Below, in pieces: positions 37,147 to 46,395 of a stretch of 64,000 bases of DNA. The position numbers were made by a program, and so were the translations under genes. Positions within the stretch are counted from its first letter, which is position 1; each line of letters starts with the position of its first letter. The notes below the pieces were generated by a model. It ran no database searches and was not told the DNA's origin. It saw only the letters and a list, made by a program, of their open reading frames with translations. The stretch is from Rhizophagus irregularis (Eukaryota; Glomeromycota; Glomeromycetes; Glomerales; Glomeraceae). Location of the stretch: the NCBI RefSeq assembly GCF_026210795.1, contig NC_089454.1, positions 3,398,501 through 3,462,500 of the forward strand, read 5' to 3'.

Positions 37147-37279
37147 CAGTTAACTCTTTCTATAACAAATTTTAATCGATATAGTAAACCAACCAATTAA
37201 AGTTTTCAGATTCTTTGTTATAAAATTATAATGATGTTGAGATGCAAAATGGCTACTTCTTTATAGGAAAAGTTGACTG
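37147..37279. mobile_element. 133-bp pogo/Tigger-like MITE
   Basis: The left end CAGTTAACTCTTTCTATAAC and the reversed right end CAGTCAACTTTTCCTATAAA are related to the ends of 31375-31546. TA follows the right end and TG precedes the left, consistent with a mutated TA duplication. Confidence 0.55.
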
Positions 37280-37329
37280 TAATTGAAATGCCATTATAGT
37301 AACTAATTTTAATGGAAATTTTAAGTATT

Positions 37330-37418
37330 AGTTATTTACTAATCTAGTAGTATATAAATGGGTTATCATCCAAAGGATGATGGCCCATTTATATACTAAA
37401 CTAGATCAGTAAATAACT
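37330..37418. repeat. 89-bp hairpin, followed by a second one
   Basis: AGTTATTTACTAATCTAG pairs with CTAGATCAGTAAATAACT, and the stem continues through ATATAAATGGG and CCCATTTATAT to the loop TCATCCAAAGGATGAT. A second inverted pair follows at about 37436-37495 (ACTAATTGGT, ACCAATTAGT), holding CCGCCAGTTTATAACTGGCG. The origin is unclear. Confidence 0.7.
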
Positions 37419-37815
37419 TTTTTATCATCCTAGATATACTAATTGGTCCGCCAGTTTATAACTGGCGGAAAAAATCCTAAATACCAATTAGTAGCCAGGT
37501 GATAATAAATAATTATTTAATTACTTAATAAAAAAAATAATTATTTAAATATGTTACTTATTTTCTATAATTACTATATTTTATATTCTATAACTTTTAT
37601 TTATTTATTTTATAACTAGCTAGAAGCACTACATTGAACATTTTATAAGCTACCAATGTATACAAAAAAAACAATATTGAACTTCACCTAAAAACTACAG
37701 GTCCTAACTAGTAAAAAAAAGAAAAAAATTGGCTAAAGAAATACCAACTCTAGACAGGGGATTCTATAACTTTCCCTTTTTTATTTGTAAAATTAGCTAC
37801 CAATCATAGTGACAT

Positions 37816-37842
37816 CACGTGGCAGTGAAGTGTTATCACGTG
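37816..37842. promoter_or_regulatory. two CACGTG E-boxes 21 bp apart
   Basis: CACGTG occurs at 37816-37821 and 37837-37842, both preceded by T. The spacing is two helical turns. They lie 1.27 kb upstream of a bHLH gene whose basic region fits CACGTG. A functional link is inference only. Confidence 0.4.
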
Positions 37843-39108
37843 ATCTTGCAAAGCAACAATTTGATGATTCCGAATTGGGCTGTGAACTTTTGAATTTTTT
37901 TTTATAATATTTGGCAAAAAGAATTCTGCAAAGTAAGGTAATTTCGTTCATTTCTACATCCAGAACGGAAAAAAAAATTGATAATAGGGATAATAGACCA
38001 TAACTACTATTTTACTTTGAATAAACGTGACCGACATTATGTGCTAATGGGGATACTTATTTTTGAATGTAAAGATAAGTAAATAAATTACAAAGCAAAG
38101 CAAAACGTTCATTATTTTTAATTTTTAATTTATAAGACAAAGCGAAACATTCATTATTTTTTATAATCACATGGAAATAAAATTTTAAATTTTAAATACG
38201 TATAATTTATGGGAGAATATATGTCATTGTATTATGGATGATCAAATTTACGCCATCATTAGGGAGTAACGCCAGTTTAATGGGCCAAGCCGATTCGGAA
38301 ATTAGAATATTATTTGGTAAAATTCATTAGATAAAGATGCATAAAGAATTGATACAAATCTTTGCAAACAAAGTTGATTAAAATTATCTTTGATAGGTTT
38401 TTTGTTTTTTTGATGAAAAATTATTATCTGTTAAAAAAAATAATAATTTATTAAAGTTACAGAATTAGAATTTTTTATAAAGAATTTTTAATATTGTTAA
38501 TGCAGTACAAAAATTACGTATTGTACTAGGTTGAATTAATGAAGACTCGGTAAATCGTTTTAGATTTGTAGGGCTGAAATGTTTTTTGGGCGGCGAAAAG
38601 GAAAGTCTGGTGATGTTACACTGCTCTTATAAATGTCCAATTGGAATAATTCATTACCTCACATGTTATCCATACGATTTCCTAATTTGAAAAGTCTTGC
38701 AGATCCTGAAAGAGTACCATCAAAGTTATTCTTTGTTGATTTGAAATTCATGCATTAACCAATGAATTTAATAATATACTACACGTGGATTACTTAAGTT
38801 TACCAATTATTATGTGCAAATATAGCACACCTGGGAAACTCTCACCAATAATATTAGGCAATTTTTACATTTATTTAGGATAGAATGATAAATATATAAA
38901 TAAGGGTTAGAGTAATTTTTTTTTTTCAAATTATTTAACCGTCGGCTTTTCTTTTTATTTTTAAATTTTTTTTTTTTTTACCTTTTTTCAAAGAAAAGAT
39001 ATTACTTTTTTTTAACAAAAAATTACTTTTTTTCTTATTTAGATTATATTAATAATAAATTACAATAAGTAACTCTTATTATAAAAAAAAAAGGGAAAAA
39101 GGAAAAAG
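37843..39108. other. upstream region of the bHLH gene
   Basis: AT-rich DNA without ORFs. The last 180 bp are strongly T-rich and then A-rich, a common leader pattern next to the start codon. Confidence 0.5.
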
Positions 39109-39109
39109 A

Positions 39110-39147
<38 letters not shown>

Positions 39148-40272
39148 ACAACGGGGTATCGACCTATCGTTCCAGCACCATCATCATCGTCAACGATAAT
39201 ATCTCCAATGATTCCAATATCACCACATCAATCACCTCAAGCACGTCCAAGTCCTCAACATGGAATTTTACCACCACCAATGTCATCAATGTCATTTCGT
39301 ACACCACCAGTTTCACCTTTCTCTCTTCCAATTAATATGAATCCAGAATATTTGCCACCGCCACTTCAACCACTTCCACCAATGATGTCCATGACCACAC
39401 CACCTTCACCGACTAACGGAAGATACGAACAACGTATTTTACCAAAGCAACAAGGGTCATCAACTTCAGTATTTTCTGTACCAATGACACCTTCTAATGC
39501 CAGTAGTGTTATGCAACATCATAATTCCGTAATTCATCCCCATCCCCCTTATCAACAACAACGAGTTTCTTTGGGTGGTGCAGCAACAGGAGCCAATGGA
39601 GATAAACAGCTTACAACAGCAGATCAACGTGAATTAGCTCGTAAAGTATCACATTCTGCAATAGAAAGACGACGTCGAGAAAGAATTAACGATAAAATAT
39701 TGCAGTTAAAAGAATTAATTCCAAGTTGTGCGGATCAAGATCATTTACATAAATTAAGTATCCTTCAAAGCGCCATCGAATATATACAATATTTACAAGG
39801 CTGTGTCGCAGAATCAAGAAAACGTGAAGGAAATAATAATTCAGAAGAACGATTTACCAAAAGATCAAAATTTGATCGTTATGAAATTCCTATTCCTAAA
39901 CATCTCAAAGATGATAATACTGACAAATCTGAATACAAGCGTAAAAATAATAGCGGGAAATTCAGTGATAGTGATGGTGAGAATAACGTTACTTCCACTA
40001 ACGCAAAAAGAGCAACTTCTGACGCCTCTACCAACACTGATACTGATTCTAAAAGCGGTGGAGAAATTAATAATGAAGAAGGAAATACTTTATTATCAAC
40101 TTCTACCGACATCAATGACAATAATAATAATAAAGAAATACCGAAAACCAGAGATGTTGAAGTGCAGACATCTCCTAACACAAATGAGACTATTGAAATT
40201 GAAGAGAAGGAAGAGGAACAGAAAGAGGAACCAAGGGGAGGAATAAGTGTTCAACAATTGTTATGTAATTAG
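39109..40272 (+). CDS. bHLH transcription factor
   Basis: A single exon of 387 residues. The bHLH domain lies at about residues 175-235: the basic region SHSAIERRRRERIN shows His, Glu and Arg at the class-B positions that read CACGTG, and helix-loop-helix segments follow (ILQLKELIPSC, then HKLSILQSAIEYIQYLQGC). There is no leucine zipper after helix 2. The N-terminal ~170 residues are disordered and rich in Asn, Pro and Ser, beginning with a run of eleven Asn from an AAT repeat. The C-terminal ~150 residues are acidic and Ser/Thr/Asn rich and end in GGISVQQLLCN. It probably binds DNA as a dimer in the nucleus. The closest fungal groups by layout are Esc1/Ino-type regulators, but I cannot assign an orthologue. 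The Asn run is prone to length change. Confidence 0.93.
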
Positions 40273-41088
40273 TATTATTTATACTTGTATTGATATGATA
40301 ATACTTTTCACTTTTTTAACTGTAACTTTATTATCGTATACTTTCTTTTTTTAAAAATAATACTCTTTTTTACGTTCATTTAATTGTTTTAACATATGTA
40401 CATATATATCATATATATATGTGTGTATTTATATGATTTTATTTACTTTATGATTGTTAAGCAATTCCATAAAAAAAAAAATAATAAATTTAACTATTTA
40501 TGGTTGTATATAAAATAGTAATGGGTATTAGGATTACTTTTTGACATTACTATTTATTTAGGGAATTTTCTTTTTTTTAATAAAGTATGAAAAAAATATA
40601 TATATAAAAATTTCTTCTTTCGTCAACCTTAAGTCTTAAGACAATTCCATTAATTATTTATATTATTACAAAGCCATTTTTCTATATTTGGATTAGTTCA
40701 AACGGACGATCCTGCAATTAATTTATTCATATACGGTTAATCAGGTTCTAGATTTTCCTTTTATGTTTATACATTTTTTTTACATTTTCTTTAAATATAA
40801 GACTTTATTTTTTGAATATCAAACATTCTAATCGAATACTCTAAAGATAATATTGGATAACGATAAGAAATTTCTAGGCGTTTTTTAAAGATTTCGGAAC
40901 TATCCGAAGTACGATGAATTTAAAAATTAAAAATTTAAAATTGATAATTTACCCCCCACAAATTGTAAATATTTTGTAAATAAATATGCATTGCGAAAGT
41001 GCATAACCAATATTTGATGTATTACCCTATAAGTAAATATTTAATCAAGAAATTAATAAATAAAATTTTTATGTATATACATTATATT
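40273..41088. other. 3' flanks between convergent genes
   Basis: It holds the 3' ends of the bHLH gene (plus) and the lipid phosphatase gene (minus). Several AATAAA-like sites and a TATATA run are present. No additional gene is seen. Confidence 0.5.
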
Positions 41089-42355
41089 TTATAAATCTGT
41101 ATCTTTAATCTCCTCTTTTACAACATTATCATTAACAACCACTTTTACTTCATCATTATCTTTATGAGATAAATTATCATCTTTTTTAATCACGCTAATT
41201 TGAAATTCTAATCCATCATCAGTCATAAAACTTGTTTTATATCCAGGTTTAATCGTTTTTAATCGAACTGAAAGTGGTTTATGAGATACTGGTAAATACA
41301 ATAACGGATAAAACTGATGATACGCATAAAGTCCAAGAACTAATCCTATTAGAAGTTAATGAAATTAGATTCAAGATGGTAAAAAAATATTTAATAGATG
41401 GTTTAAAATTAAAAAATAGATACCAAGTATAGATCCTGCAAGAACATCTTGCCAATGATGACGATAATCTTGAGTGCGTGAAATTGCAATCCAAATTGCA
41501 AGAATTAAAGGTGCGACGGCAACAAATCCTTTATATGTGTAACCCTTTCGATCAAATATATGTAATTTTCCCGTTAAATAGAATGTAAGAAATCCTAATC
41601 CAGCAAAAGAAGCTATTTATTTTTTTTAAAAAAAAAAAAAATTAATAAGCTTCACAAAAATATGATTATTTAATATATATATTTTAAAAGTGAAATAAAA
41701 TACTTGAAGAATGTCCAGATAAGAAACTTTTGAATCCATCACTTAGTAAATCGGTTCTTGTGCATATTTCAGAACTACTTAATCCGTAAACTTGGGCATC
41801 AGTTGAACCTTTTATTGGTTGACATCTATCAATAAAATCAGGTCTTGGTCGTCCAACCAGAACCTTAAATGTTTCTGTTATTAATAATGCTAACGAAATA
41901 CTAAAAAGTAACCCTAATGAGCCGTGATGCCAATCATGTAAACTTCTTTTAATTACAAGTGCCACAAAAGTTATAATAATAAAAGGTATAATCAATGCAA
42001 GAATCTATTTCAATAATAAATAAATTATTTAATAAATTAAAATTAACTTTTTTAAAATGATTTATTAATTCTTACCGCACATAACCAGTTTGGTATGGTT
42101 TCCTTTACTGCGTAAGGAAATTGGATCGATTTATCTTCCAAAGAAAATAATCGATGAAATGGCTCGATTTTTTCAACCATCAAACATCCTATAATAAATA
42201 TAATAACGAGAATCCAACTATAAATTTATAATATGAAGTATTAAATTTTGACTCAAAAAAAAATATAAAATGAATTTACATTATTATAATATAAGTTATG
42301 ATAATTACTCTATTATATACTCCTTTATGAGACTAATCTTTGAAAATTGTGCCAT
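41089..42355 (-). CDS. PAP2-family lipid phosphate phosphatase (DPP1/LPP-like)
   Basis: Five exons on the minus strand (42321-42355, 42076-42217, 41704-42004, 41424-41612, 41089-41345) keep phase and give 307 residues, the usual size. Members dephosphorylate phosphatidate, diacylglycerol pyrophosphate or lysophosphatidate at membranes. The three phosphatase motifs are complete: KVLVGRPRP, then SGHSSTSF, then SRTQDYRHHWQDV with the catalytic His. Hydrophobic segments fit six membrane spans (for example WILVIIIFIIGCLM near the start). EPFHRLFSLEDKSIQFPYAV is typical of this branch. The first exon has only 11 complete codons (MAQFSKISLIK) and is supported by the restored DWILV junction. The C-terminal tail is hydrophilic and acidic (VKEEIKDTDL). 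Confidence 0.92.
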
Positions 42356-43563
42356 TTTTTTTTTTTACTTAATAAATGTAAAAATTCAGCCATTTTATAC
42401 TTTTTTTATAACTCCAATGTTATTATATATACTAAAAAAGTTTAAATCAATTAATTTAAGCTAATTTGGTAAAAAAGATTCGAAAAGCCACGTCCGTTTA
42501 TCTATTCTGAGTAATAAATGTATAAATAGCAAAATGTGTTAAAATAAAATTGGAAATAAAAGAAAATCGTAAGTTACACAAGTATTTTTTTAATTATATC
42601 CGTATTCATATTTCAGGGCAGTGAAAAGTTTAAAAATACGTTCATTCATATCTTGGAGCAGTGAAAGTGAGTAACGTAAATTGGCTAAATACGTAATATA
42701 ATTCACATGTCACTTCCATTAAACACAAAATAAGATTATAACAAACCTCGGAAATAGGAATGTCACCAAATTCTTTTGGTAACTTGTAAAACCCTTCGTT
42801 TTTCTGGATTGTTGCCATTTACATTTACACAATTACTTATACCTAACTTGGTGATAAAATAATCTTAATATATTCCCATAATAAGTAATATAAGTACCAA
42901 AAGCCTCCGTTGAATATTTCACGGAGTCACTGGAGCAAATGTATCTTTCTTATACGTGTACGACATACTATCTTATACGTTGTATAAGAACATAGCACCT
43001 GATCGTATAAGAACGATACATTTGCGTCACTGGAATATCATGATTTTCACGGAGCAGCCGTTGATATCCACAGTTCCCCGTGAAATAACTATAATAATTA
43101 GAAAATTGCCCTAATTTAAATGTATTATTTTGACAATGACTTACTGGGAAGTATAATTCTATATCCAAAAATTCTATATCTAACTAGATATATACTACAA
43201 AGGCAATGGTATATATATAAATGTATATATTAGTATATATAGAGCTAATTATAAATGGGGTCAAAGAATTGCCGGAGGGTATTTAATATAATTACCTAGG
43301 ATCCACGCACTCACTCCCACTTTGATAGCATCATACTATTCTCTTTTCTATAATCTTAATAAAGATTTCACCCACATAGGGAGGGCAAAAAGTGCATCAG
43401 AAATTTTTCTCGCTTTATTGAATTTACCAATGTCTGAGCACGTGACAATTTGTCACACCGATCACTTCTGAAACTAATCAATCTTTTGTGACGATCAATA
43501 GAGCAAAAAAATTTTTTCTCTGTTACTCTGTTAAATCTTTTCGTTTTCCATTTATACTAAACC
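42356..43563. other. intergenic with a small foldback
   Basis: A foldback at 42925-43032 pairs GTCACTGGAGCAAATGTATC with GATACATTTGCGTCACTGG, and CTTATACG with CGTATAAG. 43041-43090 is the second copy of the repeat at 25366. Near 43300 the stretch CTTTGATAGCATCAT also occurs near 19990, in front of the other hypothetical gene. The rest is AT-rich. Confidence 0.5.
43442..43456. promoter_or_regulatory. GTGACA-N3-TGTCAC palindrome
   Basis: GTGACAATTTGTCAC, perfect apart from the centre, lies 108 bp upstream of the ATG at 43564. Similar palindromes are at 50488 and 54533, upstream of two other gene fragments. The shape is that of a dimeric factor site. Confidence 0.4.
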
Positions 43564-44446
43564 ATGTCAAAACCAGCTACCTCTACTGAAGCCACGTTAG
43601 TCAAAACAAGGAGAGTAAGTATATACTCGTTTTGTGTTTTGTAATTTTCTAACCCTTGGTAATAGATTTTTCTTCTCGCTAGGAATAGACAATTACTTCA
43701 CTATAAAGAACGAATGGTCTTTGCCAGAATATCTATTATACCACCAAAAATGTACTGATTTTAGCCAGACAAACATAAAGAACACTCTTGGTACACTCGA
43801 AACCTCTCAAATATATTGAATATGAAACAGGCGAACGAAGCTACAATAAAAAAAAGGCCAGAAATGCGCTTGTTACTTTTCAGGTCAAGTTTTTTTAAAT
43901 TTTGTTTGGCAGTGGGTGGGTCTAAAGGGCAATGATTCTTTGGATGGGGTCCGACCTGCGTTCAACCACCCACACTTCCTGACTAAGATCGGGTAGTGAT
44001 GAGCTACGGTTTGTGGTGGTTCCACCCTGTCTATGATTTTTTCATATTAGTCGTCAGTGGACGGCTGATTTCTTTCTAGTTGTCAGTGGATGGGTCTAAG
44101 GGACAATAGTTCTTTGGATGGGGTCCGACCTGCGTTCAACCACCCGCACTTCCTGACTAAGATCTAGAAGTGATGAGCTACGGTTCGTGGTGGTTCCATC
44201 CTGACTCTAGATTTATGCTGACTTTCCAGAATACTGTTTTTTGTTTTCTTTTGGATATTACTAATACCACATCATTTCATAGATCGAAAAGAAAACACAG
44301 CTAGTTAAAGAAATTTGGAAAAACGTTACTTCGTTACAAAAACGGAAATTTATTGCAGTAGCTGAACGCACAGATTTATTTTTCTATCTTAATAGACAGT
44401 TTCTAATAGTTCTTTTTTTTTAGATAGTTGTTTTTCAGTTCTTTAG
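43564..44446 (+). pseudogene. small putative gene, frame uncertain
   Basis: A candidate first exon (43564-43614, MSKPATSTEATLVKTRR) ends at a good GTAAGT donor. Downstream coding-like stretches are NEWSLPEYLLYHQKCTD, continuing to LGTLETSQIY, and, in another frame, KYIEYETGERSYNKKKARNA ending LVTFQ at a GT donor (43884). A last exon (44283-44446) reads IEKKTQLVKEIWKNVTSLQK, then RKFIAVAERTDLFFY. The second block cannot be joined without a frame change, so I call it a probable pseudogene or a wrong model. The last exon has a helix pattern loosely like the end of an HMG box, but this is not enough to name it. The 399-nt intron contains a direct duplication. Confidence 0.4.
43910..44203. repeat. 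direct duplication of a ~120-bp structured block
   Basis: Copies at about 43910-44032 and 44083-44203 share GGATGGGGTCCGACCTGCG, TTCAACCACCC, CACTTCCTGACTAAGATC, and GTGATGAGCTACGG followed by GTGGTGGTTCCA. Identity is about 90 percent. They are GC-rich against the surroundings, and complementary segments (GTGGGTGG with CCACCCAC) suggest stems. They lie inside an inferred intron. Possible readings are an intronic structured RNA or a tandemly duplicated short element. Confidence 0.7.
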
Positions 44447-44789
44447 ATGTATAAAATTTTTTAAAAAATACTCAGAAATATATATATATATTTTTGAATT
44501 CATTTATTTTATTAAAATATTTTACTTACATTTGATTTTTTTTTTAAAAAAAAATTAAATACATATCAAATTCAGCCATTTTTTAAATTTTTTTTAATAA
44601 AATTTTTTTTAATAAACTATTATTAATAGTTTTATCAGTCTTAACCATATCAGACTAACTGATTAATCAACCAGTTAATTTACAGGTTAAGGTTAAGGTT
44701 TTTTATACCAGTCATAAACACGTAAAAGTGACATAAAAACACAGTATATTAAATAAACAAAATAAAGCATATTCTTTGTTTTATTAATT

Positions 44790-45090
44790 AGGAAGTAATT
44801 TTTTGAATTGCAAATGCAGCAGCAAATAAAATAAAAACTAGTACGATCAACTCTCTATAAACACCCTCCTTAGGACCATATACATAAATTTAAAATAATG
44901 CATTTAAAAAAGGGGAGGCTTCAACTCCGTATATTTTAGTGATACATGAGTAATCATTCGTGAACAAAATGATGGTGCAGTATATATAATTTTCTTTAAT
45001 GATAAGATTCGTATTTGTTAACGCAAATTCGACTGTGAAAGTTACAATTCCGACGGCACTATATTCTGCTGCGTCGCTGCGTATTATCAA
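44790..45090 (-). other. unassigned minus-strand open stretch
   Basis: One reading (MIIRSDAAEYSAVGIVTFTV to VEASPFLNALF) is followed after a stop by YGPKEGVYREL and a hydrophobic end (VLVFILFAAAFAIQKITS), like a C-terminal membrane anchor. Its upstream side runs into a foldback repeat (about 45091-45190, CCGATAATCCGATACTAAAT and its inverse). I do not recognise it; it could be a gene scrap. Confidence 0.2.
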
Positions 45091-45205
45091 CCGATAATCC
45101 GATACTAAATGGAAGGGACATTAAAACAGTCAATTATAATCGAGAGCGCCGCATGGATTAGTTCAGTATATTTAATATTATCGGATAATTAAAACAACAA
45201 AAAAC

Positions 45206-45249
45206 GACCCAGACTCATTGATATTTCAAAATCTTTTGTTGGAGTTTAG
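45206..45249 (+). pseudogene. duplicated 3' tail of the AAA+ gene
   Basis: CATTTCAAAATCTTTTGGTG near the end of the AAA+ gene (48946-49056) recurs here as TATTTCAAAATCTTTTGTTG, preceded by ACCCAGACTCATTGA and followed by GAGTTTAG. The upstream part of the gene is missing. It looks like the residue of an earlier tandem copy. Confidence 0.5.
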
Positions 45250-45624
45250 CCGAAAATAATTTAGAAATGCAGAACTTGGATGATAATAATTTAGAAAAGT
45301 AAATAAATGAATTAAAACTGCAGCTAGAAAAACTTGAAGCAAGGAAGAAGAATTTGGGTTAAACACAATAATCATTTAATTTAAACGTAATTTAGTCCTC
45401 TTATTAAAAGATATTTAGCAAACTATCGGTCCAAATTTTTTTTTCTCTAAGAGAGATTTATTCTTATTAGTATTCATATTATAATTAATTTTACGATAAA
45501 ACTTTCATATTATTACAAATTCCTGTTTTTATCATTTTATGAAAATATTGTAGGTTATTAATATATCCATTTGATAGCATAAAATTTACAATAATAATAA
45601 ATTTTTTTTTTTTAACAATGTTTT

Positions 45625-45900
45625 AAAAAGGGATTTAATTTTAAAAATTACTGTTTTCGTGATTCCTGCGTAGACCCAAATTTTGACAGAATTAAGATAT
45701 TTGTACATGGGTGTACAGTACAAACAAGGTATGGTGTGGAAATATTAAAAATCGAGGCAAAATTCATAGCATTCAACCTTCGTCTCAATTTTGACATTGA
45801 TTCATCTGTTATACAAAATCCACAAATTAGACGACCCACAGTATCTAATAATTCATATCCAAGTAAAAAATTCTTGGATAGCCTTTCTTTATCGGTAAAA
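45625..45900 (+). other. coding-like exon fragment
   Basis: An open frame of about 90 codons (NYCFRDSCVDPNFDRIKIFV, then GCTVQTRYGVEILKIEAKF and PSKKFLDSLSLS) ends at a GTAAAA donor-like site. It has ordinary composition and no recognised family. No start or partner exon was found. Confidence 0.3.
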
Positions 45901-46395
45901 AAAATATTTATTAAAATTTATCATTAGATTTTAATATTTTTATTATGACATATTAGTAGCACAGTATTCCTGATATGCATCGCTAGAATAATAGTCATGT
46001 GTGGTACGTTTCATAGGTTTCGTGATTACTTTGCCGTACAACATAATTAAATATTTGCACATGTCAATATCATCTTTTGAATGTCACGAATGTCATATCA
46101 TTCTGTGTTTGTCTTTATGAAACCCTAAATAAGTAGTGACATTTCAAAATAAAGTAATGGTTAATCATTTGCAAAATTTCTTGTTTTATTGATTTGACTC
46201 AAATTAGAAATGATCATTTTACAGCAATATACGCCATTAAACTATACATATTTCCATTTACATCCAGTAATTTTGAGATATTTTAAAATAAATTCTATAT
46301 ATAAAAGTTCGAATAATTGGTATATTTTGAATATTCGTTCGTTTTTCCGTATTGTATGTAATTCCGTCCGCTTTATATAAATTATCAATATTATA

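Noticed and set aside
39803..40246. 147-codon ORF overlapping the bHLH gene
   Set aside because: Shifted-frame shadow of the 3' half of the bHLH coding region.
43910..44203. C/D-box snoRNA pair (GTGATGA and CTGA)
   Set aside because: The C-like and D-like boxes are only about 35 nt apart, and the order is not kept in both copies. The block itself is kept as a finding.
44680..44702. TTAAGGTTAAGGTT resembling telomere repeat
   Set aside because: Only about two and a half units, and not the fungal TTAGGG unit.
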